Position numbers and translations under genes: made by a program. Under the pieces are notes generated by a model that searched no databases, was not told where the DNA came from, and saw only the letters and a list, made by a program, of their open reading frames with translations. This document shows positions 44,951-54,512 of a stretch of DNA of 64,000 bases, piece after piece. The DNA is from Novosphingobium clariflavum (GTDB lineage: Bacteria; Pseudomonadota; Alphaproteobacteria; Sphingomonadales; Sphingomonadaceae). The stretch spans positions 62,001-126,000 of the forward strand of contig NZ_JAPCWC010000003.1 of the NCBI RefSeq assembly GCF_026420865.1, in the 5' to 3' direction. How positions within the stretch are numbered: position 1 is the first letter of the stretch; each line of letters opens with the position of its first letter.

Positions 44951-45655
44951 ATGAACCGCTGGCTGGTTAACCGGATCGTCGAATCGCCCAACTGCAACGA
45001 GCGCAAGCTGCCGGTGTCGATGGTGGTACTCCACTACACCGGCATGAAGTCCGCCGATGAGGCGCTGGAGCGCATGTGCGATCCGGCGGCCGAGGTTTCC
45101 GCTCATTACATGATTGACGAGGAGGGCATCGTCACCTCGCTGGTGGCTGAGGACAAGCGTGCCTGGCACGCGGGGCGGTCCTACTGGCGCGGGGTGACCG
45201 ACGTGAACTCGGCTTCGATCGGTATCGAACTGGTCAATCCCGGACATGAATGGGGCTACCGGCCGTTTCCCGAACCGCAGATGGGTGCGCTGCTGCCGCT
45301 GCTTGCCGATATCATGGACCGTCACGACATCCCGCGGGCCAACGTCGTCGGCCATTCGGATATCGCGCCGGCCCGCAAGCAGGATCCGGGCGAGTATTTC
45401 GACTGGGGGCGTCTGGGTGAATTGGGGCTCGCGCTGGAAATCCCGGCAGCGAAGATGAACCTGTTCTACGACAATCCCGGTGCCTTCTATCTCGCGCTCG
45501 AGCGTTTCGGGTACGACATTGCCGATGGCCGTGCGGCCGTGCGTGCATTCCAGCGCCGCTGGCGCCCGGAATTCATCGATGGCGAGATCGACGGCGAAAT
45601 CGGCGGAATTCTCTTCGAACTGCTGTTGGAGCGCGACACCGGTCGTGCTAGGTGA
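44951..45655 (+). CDS. N-acetylmuramoyl-L-alanine amidase, Amidase_2 type
   Basis: A 234-residue zinc amidase that cleaves the bond between MurNAc and the stem peptide. Zinc ligands are the His in VVLHYTG and the His in VVGHSDIAP with the downstream Asp (KQDPGEYFDW); AWHAG is the conserved middle motif. A short C-terminal region (about 180-234; FQRRWRPEFIDGEID) resembles a peptidoglycan-binding domain. No signal peptide is visible, so cytoplasmic recycling (AmpD-like) is likely. The stop codon lies five bases before rnpB. Confidence 0.9.
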   Translation: MNRWLVNRIVESPNCNERKLPVSMVVLHYTGMKSADEALERMCDPAAEVSAHYMIDEEGIVTSLVAEDKRAWHAGRSYWRGVTDVNSASIGIELVNPGHEWGYRPFPEPQMGALLPLLADIMDRHDIPRANVVGHSDIAPARKQDPGEYFDWGRLGELGLALEIPAAKMNLFYDNPGAFYLALERFGYDIADGRAAVRAFQRRWRPEFIDGEIDGEIGGILFELLLERDTGRAR

Positions 45656-45658
45656 CCG

Positions 45659-46108
<450 letters not shown>

Positions 46109-46138
46109 TCGATCCGCGACGTTTCGGCCAATCGGCGT

Positions 46139-46939
46139 TCAGGCGGCGATCTCGATGTTGATCGCGCCCTGGCCCTCGTCACGCGCCTGAATGAACCAGC
46201 GTTGCTCGCCTTCGAGGCCGATCGCGGTCAGGGTACCATGGACATAGGCGCCGGTATCGATGCCGATGCGGTTGAGGCGCACGTCCGGTTCTTCGGTGAT
46301 CGTGTGGCCATGGACTACCATCGCGCCGAAATCTCCGGGGTGGGAAAGGAACGGGTCGCGGATCCAGCGGCAATCCTGGCCTGACTGATGGTCGAGCGGC
46401 GTATCCGGGCGTATGCCGGCATGGACGAACAGATAGTCGCCCATGCGAATCATTTTCTCGAAGCCGTCCAGAAAATCGAAATCACCTTGCGGAACTGCTT
46501 CCAGCATGGCCTGCTGCAGTTGTTCGGCATCCGCTTCCAGGATGAATTGCGGGTCGATGCCGTAGGACATCAGCGTTTCACGGCCGCCGAATTTCAGGAA
46601 GCTGCGGAAGGTGTCGAGCTTGCTGGCAGCCGCCACCATCATTTCCTCGTGATTGCCCTTGATGAACTCGACGCGGCGTTCCTGCGCCCAGGAACGGGCA
46701 CGATCCAACACCCCGGCACTGTCCGGGCCGCGATCGATGAGGTCACCGAGCAGGACGACGTCGCTGTTCGCACGCGCGCGGCCGGCATCGTCACGTTCGA
46801 TGGCTTCGATGAGGCTTTCAAACAAGTCCAGGCGACCATGAATATCGCCGACCGCGTAAACACGCTGACCCGGAGGAAGTTTCGGCGTCCTCTGCTTTTT
46901 GGCGGGACGGGCGACGAGGTTTCTGATCTTCGCAAGCAT
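46139..46939 (-). CDS. Metallophosphoesterase (bacterial serine/threonine phosphatase type)
   Basis: A 266-residue PPP-family phosphatase. The three metal motifs GDIHGR, GDLIDRG and GNHEE are intact, and HGHTI closes the site. Relatives dephosphorylate proteins or diadenosine tetraphosphate. There is no signal peptide. It is convergent with rnpB and divergent from the porin gene. Confidence 0.92.
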   Translation of the reverse strand: MLAKIRNLVARPAKKQRTPKLPPGQRVYAVGDIHGRLDLFESLIEAIERDDAGRARANSDVVLLGDLIDRGPDSAGVLDRARSWAQERRVEFIKGNHEEMMVAAASKLDTFRSFLKFGGRETLMSYGIDPQFILEADAEQLQQAMLEAVPQGDFDFLDGFEKMIRMGDYLFVHAGIRPDTPLDHQSGQDCRWIRDPFLSHPGDFGAMVVHGHTITEEPDVRLNRIGIDTGAYVHGTLTAIGLEGEQRWFIQARDEGQGAINIEIAA

Positions 46940-47175
46940 TATCCGGCGGAACCTATACCCGCCCGGCTATCCTCCGGCAAGCAGGTCCGTACTGCATTTG
47001 CGAGTGGCAAAAAGTCCACACTTCATGTCCGGATTGTTGCCTTTGTGAAATTTTCCTTGTTTGAATGCTGGGTGCGGTGCAGCATTATTGTGCTGACGCA
47101 CGCTGGCCCGAAACGAGGACGCGGCAAAAGCGCAGGTGGGAACAAGCACCAAAAAGAATTTGTGAGGGAATGAAC

Positions 47176-47940
47176 ATGCACATGTCTGTCCGCGGCGTCA
47201 TCGCTGCGACCCTGCTTGCGGGCTCCGCGCTCGCCGCCACCCCTGCCTTTGCCGACGAAGCCGACGCTCCCAAGGAGTTCACCGTCACCGGTAGCGCAGC
47301 CCTGACCACCGACTACCGTTTCCGCGGTGTTTCGCAGTCGGGCGGTGACCCGGCGATCCAGGGCGGCATTACCATTTCGCATTCAAGCGGCTTCTATGTC
47401 AGCACCTGGGGCTCCTCGATCGATCTCGGCTCGACTTATGGCAGCACCGAGGTTGACCTTTTTGGCGGCTGGACCGGCGAAGTCAGCTCGGGCATCACGC
47501 TTGACGCCGGCCTGCTCTACTACGCCTATCCGAACGGCCATGTCGGCCATGCCGAATTCTTCGAGCCCTATGCTTCGGTCAGCGGCCAGGTCGGCCCGGC
47601 CAAGCTCAAGCTCGGCGTGACTTATGCCTGGGATCAGAAGGCGCTGCCCAACTTCTACACGGGCAAGAAGGACGATAACCTCTACCTCTACGGCAACGTC
47701 GATGTGGCAATTCCTAACACCCCGCTGACCGTTTCCGGCCATCTCGGCTACGCCGACGGTTCGCTGGCGCCTTGCTACTACTGCAATGCCGACAAGACCG
47801 GCATCGATTATTCGATCGGTGCGTCGATGACGCTGTTCGGACCGCTCTCGGCATCGGTCAGCTATGTCGGCGTCAGCGGCCCGAGCCAGGATGGCTACAC
47901 CGATGATACCGTGGTCGCCACGCTGACCGCATCGTTCTGA
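47176..47940 (+). CDS. TorF-family putative porin
   Basis: A 254-residue outer-membrane barrel protein of the TIGR02001/TorF family. A signal peptide (to about residue 28, ending ATPAFA) is followed by the family opening SAALTTDYRFRGVSQSGGDPAIQGG and repeated beta hairpins rich in Tyr and Gly; the C-terminal Phe suits insertion by the Bam machinery. The start at MHMSVRG is preferred because GAGGG lies 7 bp upstream; an ATG six bases earlier would sit on that site. Solute unknown. Confidence 0.88.
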   Translation: MHMSVRGVIAATLLAGSALAATPAFADEADAPKEFTVTGSAALTTDYRFRGVSQSGGDPAIQGGITISHSSGFYVSTWGSSIDLGSTYGSTEVDLFGGWTGEVSSGITLDAGLLYYAYPNGHVGHAEFFEPYASVSGQVGPAKLKLGVTYAWDQKALPNFYTGKKDDNLYLYGNVDVAIPNTPLTVSGHLGYADGSLAPCYYCNADKTGIDYSIGASMTLFGPLSASVSYVGVSGPSQDGYTDDTVVATLTASF

Positions 47941-48139
47941 TCGCGATCCCGCTAATCGGGACGCGAGCGAGACAATCGCAGGAGGACCCGCTCGGACTAT
48001 TCCGGGCGGGTTTTCCTTTGCGGGCGATGGATCTTGCGCTTCGGGCAAGATCGCGGTGGAGTGTCATGCCGGGTCTGGTCTATCGTGCCTCCGGGCAGAC
48101 GCCCTGACGGCGCGCCAACCTCCCTTCAAAGGACTTCCC

Positions 48140-48568
48140 GTGACCAAGTTTCTTCATACCATGATCCGCGTCACCGATCCCGACGCAACGATCGCCTTCT
48201 TCGAACTGCTCGGCGTCAAGGAGACCCGTCGCTTTTCGAGCGAGCAGGGCCGTTTCACGCTGATCTATCTGGCGGCACCGGGGGAGGAGGTCGAAGTCGA
48301 GCTGACGTACAACTGGCCGGCCGAAGACGGCTCGTTCGAAGAATACACCGGCGGACGCAATTTCGGCCACATCGCGTTCCAGGTGGAAGATATCTATGCG
48401 ACCTGCCAGACGCTCGCCGATGCAGGCGTGACGATCAACCGTCCGCCGCGTGATGGCCATATGGCGTTTGTGCGCACCCCGGATGGCATCTCGATCGAAC
48501 TTCTCCAGAATGGCCATCTCGAGCCGGCAGAACCCTGGGTCTCGATGCCGAACGTCGGCACCTGGTAA
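48140..48568 (+). CDS. gloA: Lactoylglutathione lyase (glyoxalase I)
   Basis: A 142-residue VOC-fold enzyme turning the methylglyoxal-glutathione adduct into S-lactoylglutathione. The opening FLHTMIRVTDPDATIAFF carries the first metal His, NFGHIAFQV the second, and ISIELLQ the closing Glu. Translation starts at GTG with CAAAGGAC upstream; the N-terminus VTKFLHT fits the family exactly, so the ATG 28 codons earlier is not used. Confidence 0.9.
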   Translation: MTKFLHTMIRVTDPDATIAFFELLGVKETRRFSSEQGRFTLIYLAAPGEEVEVELTYNWPAEDGSFEEYTGGRNFGHIAFQVEDIYATCQTLADAGVTINRPPRDGHMAFVRTPDGISIELLQNGHLEPAEPWVSMPNVGTW

Positions 48569-48617
48569 TCGGGTGGGGAGGGCTGGTCGCCGTCAGACGG
48601 CGGCGGCTGGTTCTCCT

Positions 48618-49805
48618 TCAGTGCGCGGCCGGGGGGGGCAGGCGCAGGATGGCGTAACCCAGCAGAGAGGAGAGCAGCGAACCGGCGAGGACACCCAGCT
48701 TTGCTTCCTCCACCAACAGCGGATGCTGCGGGAATGCGAGCGCGCCGATGAACAGGCTCATCGTGAAGCCGATCCCGCATAGCACTGCCATGCCCCACAG
48801 CTGGATCCAGCTGGCTCCCGCCGGACGCGGTGCGAAACCAAGCTTGTCCGATGCCACGATGGCGGCAAAGATGCCTGCCTGTTTGCCCAGGAACAAACCC
48901 AGCGCGATCCCCAGCGGGACGGGTTGGAACAGTCCGGAAAGACCGCTGCCTGCCAGCGCCACGCCTGCATTGGCGAAGCCGAAGATGGGGACGATCACAT
49001 AGCTGTTCCACGGCACCAGCGCATGTTCGAGCCTAAGCGCCATCGAATCCCCCCGCAACGGGCGCAAGGGTATGGTGAAGGCCAGAAGGACCCCGGCAAT
49101 GGTGGCATGAATGCCGGAATTGAGCACGCAGAACCACAGCGCCAATCCCAGCAGGATGTACACGGACGTGTAGGCAATTCTCATGCGGCCACAGGTGACA
49201 AGTGCGCCCAGGATGGCGACGGCGGCCATGGCCCAGCCCAGTTCGATATGGGCCGTGTAGAACAGGGCGATCACGACCACTGCGCCGAGGTCGTCGACGA
49301 TGGCAACGGTTAGCAGGAACAGTCGCAGCGACGCCGGCACGCGGCGCCCCAGCAGGCCGAGAACGCCGACGGCAAAAGCGATGTCCGTGGCGGCGGGTAT
49401 GGCCCAGCCTCGCTGAGCAGGCTCCGCCAATCCCGCCGTAGCCAGGTAGACGATGGCCGGCGTGGCCATGCCTGCCGCCGCGGCAAGCACGGGCAGACGG
49501 CGCCGTGCCGGACTGGAAAGCTCGCCGTCGAGCACCTCCCGCTTGATTTCCAGGCCAACGACAAAAAAGAAGATCGCCATCAGCGCATCGTTGATCCACG
49601 CGTGCAGCGAATCGAGTCGGGCTATCGGCGATCCGGTGAGGCGATGATGAAAGACGCCGTGGTAAAGATCGGCCAGCGGAGAGTTCGCCGCCGCCATCGC
49701 CAGGACGGCGACCACTATCAGCAGGATCCCCGAAGTAGCTTCACCGCCCATTAACTTTGTGAAACGGCGCGCCAATTCATTGGCCAAATTTCGATGCGTA
49801 CTCAT
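48618..49805 (-). CDS. nhaA: Na+/H+ antiporter NhaA
   Basis: A 395-residue inner-membrane antiporter with twelve transmembrane segments. The ion-binding Asp pair is in VAIVDDLGAVVVIA, FFFVVGLEIKRE is the typical helix 3 segment, and GIGFTMSLFIGALAF the C-terminal signature. The start MSTHRNL has AAGAAGG in front. The gene is divergent from the glycosyltransferase pair. Confidence 0.95.
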   Translation of the reverse strand: MSTHRNLANELARRFTKLMGGEATSGILLIVVAVLAMAAANSPLADLYHGVFHHRLTGSPIARLDSLHAWINDALMAIFFFVVGLEIKREVLDGELSSPARRRLPVLAAAAGMATPAIVYLATAGLAEPAQRGWAIPAATDIAFAVGVLGLLGRRVPASLRLFLLTVAIVDDLGAVVVIALFYTAHIELGWAMAAVAILGALVTCGRMRIAYTSVYILLGLALWFCVLNSGIHATIAGVLLAFTIPLRPLRGDSMALRLEHALVPWNSYVIVPIFGFANAGVALAGSGLSGLFQPVPLGIALGLFLGKQAGIFAAIVASDKLGFAPRPAGASWIQLWGMAVLCGIGFTMSLFIGALAFPQHPLLVEEAKLGVLAGSLLSSLLGYAILRLPPPAAH

Positions 49806-49918
49806 AAGCCTTCTTTCAGGGAGCTGCGGCCGGGATGCAAGAGTGGCCGCCATTCCGGGGCGCTGAAAATCGGCATTGGGAATCGGAACGAAGCCAGACG
49901 AAATATCGGGGGACTTGG

Positions 49919-51412
49919 GTGGAAACGGTGGGAGTGTTTCAGCAAGCGATGATCTGCCTGCAGCATGTCGAGCGCGAATTGCTGCTGTTCACGGCTTTCT
50001 GGCTCCTGGTCAGTGCGGCCGACGAAGCGGTCATGGACCTGTGCTGGCTGACCCTGCTGTTGAGGGGAAAGGCGCGGAGCACCCGGTTACCTGCTGATCT
50101 TTCGAAAGTGTCGCTGAGCGGGCGGTCGGCGGTGCTCGTCGCGGCCTGGCAGGAAGAGCAGGTGATCGGACACACACTGCGTCATGCGCTATCCGCGTGG
50201 AAGCACAAGGAACTCTGCCTGTACGTAGGGTGCTATGCCAACGATGCGGCCACTTTGGCTGCCGCGATGGCAGGCGCGGGTCAGGACACCCGCGTGCGGG
50301 TGATCATCCATTCCGAGTTTGGGCCAACGACCAAGGCGGACTGCCTCAACCGCCTCTACAAGGCTGTTTGCGAGGATGAACGGCGTTCGGGCATTCGTTT
50401 CCGCAGTGTTGTCCTTCACGATTCGGAAGACATGGTGCACAGCGCGGAGCTGGCGGTCATCGACCGTGCGCTGGACGAAGCCGACTTCATCCAGCTGCCC
50501 GTGCGGCCGGAACCGCAGGCGAGCTCTCGCTGGGTGGGCGGGCATTACATCGATGAATTTGCAGAAGCGCATGGCAAGGCCTTGCCGGTTCGTGATGCAC
50601 TGGGCGCTGCGGTGCCCTCTGCGGGTGTGGGATGCGGCTTCTCGCGTGAAATGCTGGCCCGAATCGCGCACTTGCGTCGCGTTGAAGGAGAAGGTGGGCC
50701 TTTCGCGGGCGAATGTCTTACCGAGGACTATGAGCTGGGCGTGCTGATCTGGCGCGAGGGAGGGAAAGGCCGGTTCGTGCGCGCGCGCGATGCTACGGGG
50801 CAACTGGTGGCGACACGTGCCTACTTCCCGGGTCGCCTGGAGGACTCCGTGCGCCAGAAGACGCGGTGGATTCATGGGATCGCCTTGCAGTCGTGGGACC
50901 GGCTCGGCTGGAGCCGCATCAATCGAAGCGCGGGGGTCGCGGATACCTGGATGGCGCTGCGCGACCGGCGTGGACCGCTGGCGGCGATGGTTCTTGCGTC
51001 AAGCTACCTGCTGGTCCTGGTTGAACTGCTGTTGGCGACGATAAGAGTGGGCGGTGTGGGCACGAATCCGACGGCATCGCCGGTATTGCAAGCGATACTG
51101 GCAGTTTGCCTCGTCAGCCTGGTCTGGCGCTGCATCATGCGGTTCCTTTTCACTGCGCGCGAATATGGGCTTGTCGAGGGTGCGCGCGCGATCATGCGCA
51201 TCCCGGTCGCCAATCTCGTGGCGATTGTTGCAGGCTACCGCGCCCTGGCAAACTACCTGCGCACCCTGCGCGGTGCGGCAGTTCACTGGGAGAAGACCGC
51301 GCATCACTTGCATCCGGCAACTAAGGCCGCAGGCTATCCCTTGCATGGCTATTCCGGCCATGGGGGCACGACATTGCCAGATCGCGGCACGCGCGTTCCG
51401 GCGGCTGCGTGA
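49919..51412 (+). CDS. NfrB-like membrane glycosyltransferase (GT2)
   Basis: A 497-residue GT2 enzyme resembling the N4 phage-receptor biogenesis protein NfrB. A membrane segment near the N-terminus (VERELLLFTAFWLLVSAADE) is followed by the catalytic domain: VAAWQEEQVIG, the acidic HDSEDMVHS, the TED of ECLTEDYELG, and RQKTRWIHG (QxxRW). Two or three further helices follow. The C-terminal MshEN domain of full-length NfrB is absent. Translation probably starts at GTG behind GGGGGAC; an ATG ten codons later is an alternative. Product sugar unknown. The stop overlaps the next start. Confidence 0.8.
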   Translation: METVGVFQQAMICLQHVERELLLFTAFWLLVSAADEAVMDLCWLTLLLRGKARSTRLPADLSKVSLSGRSAVLVAAWQEEQVIGHTLRHALSAWKHKELCLYVGCYANDAATLAAAMAGAGQDTRVRVIIHSEFGPTTKADCLNRLYKAVCEDERRSGIRFRSVVLHDSEDMVHSAELAVIDRALDEADFIQLPVRPEPQASSRWVGGHYIDEFAEAHGKALPVRDALGAAVPSAGVGCGFSREMLARIAHLRRVEGEGGPFAGECLTEDYELGVLIWREGGKGRFVRARDATGQLVATRAYFPGRLEDSVRQKTRWIHGIALQSWDRLGWSRINRSAGVADTWMALRDRRGPLAAMVLASSYLLVLVELLLATIRVGGVGTNPTASPVLQAILAVCLVSLVWRCIMRFLFTAREYGLVEGARAIMRIPVANLVAIVAGYRALANYLRTLRGAAVHWEKTAHHLHPATKAAGYPLHGYSGHGGTTLPDRGTRVPAAA

Positions 51413-52668
51413 TGACAGGCGGGCAGCGGCTTCGCGGCCAACCTCTGGTGGCCTTGCTGGCGATCCTGTGCGGATGGATCGGCGGTCGGCTTTCTGCATG
51501 GGATGCGCCTTTGTTGGCCGCGCCTGCGCAGGAGCGCGCCGCGGTCACGGGCACGAACCGTACTGGCGATGTGGTGATGGCAGGGCCGCAGACGCTGGTT
51601 GGCGGCTTGGGCGAGGAAGGCCTGTGGCGCGGCGGCGACGGGGCGGGCGCCTATCCACAAGGTTGGCCGGCGCGCTTGGGCTACGGGCAGGACACGGTGC
51701 GTATCGTTTATGTCAGCACGCCGGGTAGTCCGTCCGATGCGGCATTATGGCGCCGCTTGGCGGCAATGGCGCAGGGTTCGCAATACGCGGCAATGCCGGT
51801 CACCGCATGGAGCGGTCGGGACGGTAATCCCAACGCAGATCCTGGCCGCGATTTTCCGCAGTACCCGATGGGCGCGTTTCACAGCGAGCATTTGCCATCC
51901 GGATTTCCGGGATTCGGGACGCCATCGTCCGAGGCGGCCGCTTTCGCAGCGCCGGAAGGGCCATCGATCGGCTCCGGCGGCAGCGTACTTTCTCTCGGCA
52001 GCAAGCCGCGCCGCTGGTCGGTGGATACCTGGGCGCTGATGCGCGGCAGGGGGGCTGGTCCACTTACGAACGGGGCCTTGCCGGCGACATATGGAGCAAG
52101 CCAGGCCGGTGCCGTCCTGCGCTACCGGTTGGGACTTCTCGCGCACCATCGCCCCGAGATCTACATGCGCACGACGGCGACTCTGGAACAGTTGCAGCGC
52201 GAGACCGCTGCTGCGATCGGCTTTTCGGCAAGGCCGTTGGCTGCCATCCCTGTCGTTGCCGCGCTGGAGGCACGATTGACGGAGCAGGCAGGGCAACGAA
52301 GGGTGCAGCCCGCGGCGATGGCGATCACCACGATCCCGCCATTCGCCTTGCCTGCGCGGCTGCGGGGCGAGACATATGTGCAGGCTGGTTATGTTGCCGG
52401 CAAATACGCGACGCCCTTTGCCGAAGGGCAGCTTCGTGTCGATCACGGGTTACTGCGGGTGGGGCAGGTCGAAAGCCGGATCGGCGGCGGAGTCTGGGGC
52501 GGTGTCCAGAAGGGCGCAAGCCGGTTGGATGCCGGCCCGTCGGCGACGGTGACGCTGCCGTTGCGGCGCGGCGTCAACGCCCGTGTCGGTGTCGATTGGC
52601 GCTTTCGCCTGGCGGGCGATGCAGAGCCAGGGTCAGGACCTGCCCTCACACTTTCCGCAGGTTTCTGA
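51412..52668 (+). CDS. Predicted outer-membrane barrel partner of the NfrB-like enzyme
   Basis: A 418-residue protein starting in the TGATG overlap with the glycosyltransferase gene, which implies coupled translation. A hydrophobic segment (about residues 12-29) looks like a signal peptide. The last 110 residues read as alternating beta strands (TYVQAGYVAGKYATPFAEGQLRVD, VTLPLRRGVNARVGVDWRF) and end in AGF, like the C-terminal barrel of NfrA. The middle (about 45-190) is Gly/Ala/Pro-rich with no recognised domain. I infer that it exports or displays the glycan made by its partner. Confidence 0.6.
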   Translation: MTGGQRLRGQPLVALLAILCGWIGGRLSAWDAPLLAAPAQERAAVTGTNRTGDVVMAGPQTLVGGLGEEGLWRGGDGAGAYPQGWPARLGYGQDTVRIVYVSTPGSPSDAALWRRLAAMAQGSQYAAMPVTAWSGRDGNPNADPGRDFPQYPMGAFHSEHLPSGFPGFGTPSSEAAAFAAPEGPSIGSGGSVLSLGSKPRRWSVDTWALMRGRGAGPLTNGALPATYGASQAGAVLRYRLGLLAHHRPEIYMRTTATLEQLQRETAAAIGFSARPLAAIPVVAALEARLTEQAGQRRVQPAAMAITTIPPFALPARLRGETYVQAGYVAGKYATPFAEGQLRVDHGLLRVGQVESRIGGGVWGGVQKGASRLDAGPSATVTLPLRRGVNARVGVDWRFRLAGDAEPGSGPALTLSAGF

Positions 52669-52715
52669 ATCGGCGCTTTTCTCGCCCCTCACGCTGCGGT
52701 AGCGAGAGTGCTCGC

Positions 52716-53630
52716 ATGGACGTCTATCTTCCCATCGCCAACCTTTCGGTCAACGGCATCATCATCGTTGGCCTTGGTGCCCTGACCGGGATCCTGTCGG
52801 GCATGTTCGGCGTGGGTGGCGGCTTTTTGACGACCCCTTTGATGATATTCTACGGGATCCCGCCGACGGTGGCAGCGGCATCGGCTGCCAGCCAGGTGAC
52901 CGGAGCCAGCGTTTCCGGCGTGTTCGCACATGCCAAGCGCGGCAATGTAGACTATCTTATGGGGTCGGTCATGGTGTTCGGCGGCATCGTCGGCACCGGG
53001 CTCGGGGCCTTGCTGTTCAACCTGCTGGCCCGGCTCGGTCAGATCGATACGGTCATCAACATTCTTTACGTCGTGATGCTGGGATCGATCGGCGGACTGA
53101 TGGCCAAGGAGAGCATCCAGGCGATCCGTGCCGAACGGAGCGGTGTGCCCATCGCTGCGAAAAAGCGCCGACACCATCCCATGGTGGCGAGCCTGCCGAT
53201 GCGTTGGCGCTTCTATCGCTCAGGCCTCTACATCTCGCCGCTGGCACCGCTGCTTCTTGGCATCTTTACCGGCATCCTGACGATGCTGATGGGCATCGGC
53301 GGTGGCTTCATCCTCGTCCCGGCGATGCTCTACATTCTCGGCATGAGTGCCAACGTCGTGGTCGGAACGTCACTCTGGCAGATCCTGTTCACCACGATCG
53401 CAACGACAATGATGCATTCCATGACGACCCATGCCGTCGACATCGTGCTGGCATCGCTGCTCCTGCTCGGGTCAGTTACGGGCGCGCAACTGGGCGCGCA
53501 GTTCGCGCAAAAGGCAAGTCCGGTGAAGCTGCGGTTGATCCTTGCGCTCATCGTTCTCTTGGTGGCGGCGCGGATGGCGTTGGGGCTCGGCTATCGACCG
53601 GACGAGATCTATACGGTGGCGCCGCTGTGA
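52716..53630 (+). CDS. TauE/SafE-family sulfite/organosulfonate exporter
   Basis: A 304-residue inner-membrane protein with about eight helices. Two related halves each contain the TauE/SafE motif: GILSGMFGVGGGFLTTPLM and GILTMLMGIGGGFILVPAM. The family moves sulfite, sulfoacetate or related anions. The next gene overlaps by 4 bp (GTGA) and belongs to a family that often accompanies these exporters. Confidence 0.92.
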   Translation: MDVYLPIANLSVNGIIIVGLGALTGILSGMFGVGGGFLTTPLMIFYGIPPTVAAASAASQVTGASVSGVFAHAKRGNVDYLMGSVMVFGGIVGTGLGALLFNLLARLGQIDTVINILYVVMLGSIGGLMAKESIQAIRAERSGVPIAAKKRRHHPMVASLPMRWRFYRSGLYISPLAPLLLGIFTGILTMLMGIGGGFILVPAMLYILGMSANVVVGTSLWQILFTTIATTMMHSMTTHAVDIVLASLLLLGSVTGAQLGAQFAQKASPVKLRLILALIVLLVAARMALGLGYRPDEIYTVAPL

Positions 53631-54391
53631 GGGGGGCCGTCACCTCGGTTCTGGCGGTTCTTGTCTGGGTCGTGCTTTGTGCTGCCCGCGATCCCATCCT
53701 CGTCCCCGAAGTCTCTCAGCACGAGGTGGCGCTGCAGCAGGGCTTTACCGGAACCGAACTGCTGCTTTTCGGGGCGATCCTGACACCGGAAGGCTCCCGC
53801 GCGGCGCAGGACTACGACATCGTCATTGTGCTCAAGGGGCCGACCCAGTCGATCGTGTTGCGTGAAAAGCAGAAAGTAGCGGGAATCTGGATCAACGCCG
53901 ACAGTACGGAGCTGCGCTCGGCACCTTCCTATTATGCCATCGCGTCGACCCGGCCGATCAAGGACATCGTCGACGACAAGACGGCGGCGATCTACGAATT
54001 GGGCTTGAAGTGGCTGCAACTCTCGCCGATCGGCGCGATCGATCCCAAGGAACAGACACGCTTCGCCAACGGGCTTGTCGACCTCAATCGCCGGATCGGC
54101 CTCTACCGCGAGGAAGAGGGAGGGGTGAAAGTCAGCGAGCAAGTGCTTTACCAGGCCCGGATTGGCTTGCCGTCCCGGGTTCCCATCGGTACTTACACGG
54201 CGGAAACTTTCGCCATATCTAAAGGGCGCGTGGTCGCCTCGGCCAGCAGTCAGGTCGAAGTGCGCAAGCTCGGCCTGGAACGCGCCGTCGCCACTTTCGC
54301 CGAGGATTATGGCTTTGCCTATGGCTTGCTGGCGGTTTTTGTATCGGTCGGCATGGGTTGGTTGGCCGGCCGGCTTTTCGCAATGCGCTGA
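53627..54391 (+). CDS. TIGR02186-family membrane-anchored protein
   Basis: A 254-residue protein with a GTG start inside the exporter stop region. An N-terminal hydrophobic segment (residues 4-20) acts as signal, the middle is a beta-rich periplasmic domain (HEVALQQGFTGTELLLFGAI, YDIVIVLKGP, YYAIASTRPI), and a C-terminal membrane helix (about 230-250) anchors it. The family is found next to TauE/SafE genes in alphaproteobacteria; its role is not known. Confidence 0.82.
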   Translation: MRGAVTSVLAVLVWVVLCAARDPILVPEVSQHEVALQQGFTGTELLLFGAILTPEGSRAAQDYDIVIVLKGPTQSIVLREKQKVAGIWINADSTELRSAPSYYAIASTRPIKDIVDDKTAAIYELGLKWLQLSPIGAIDPKEQTRFANGLVDLNRRIGLYREEEGGVKVSEQVLYQARIGLPSRVPIGTYTAETFAISKGRVVASASSQVEVRKLGLERAVATFAEDYGFAYGLLAVFVSVGMGWLAGRLFAMR

Positions 54392-54512
54392 AGATGCGAT
54401 TGCCGAAGCTCCTTCAATCGAATGCTGGGCCTTTGGTATGAGCCTGTCTTTAGGCGGAAATTAACCGCGTGGTCATAGCTCTGCCGGGGTCAGTTCTACT
54501 TCGGGGGGCATA

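Noticed and set aside
49919..52668. Phage N4-related names suggesting a prophage
   Set aside because: NfrA and NfrB are host proteins used by phage N4. No integrase, capsid, terminase or att-like repeat is nearby.
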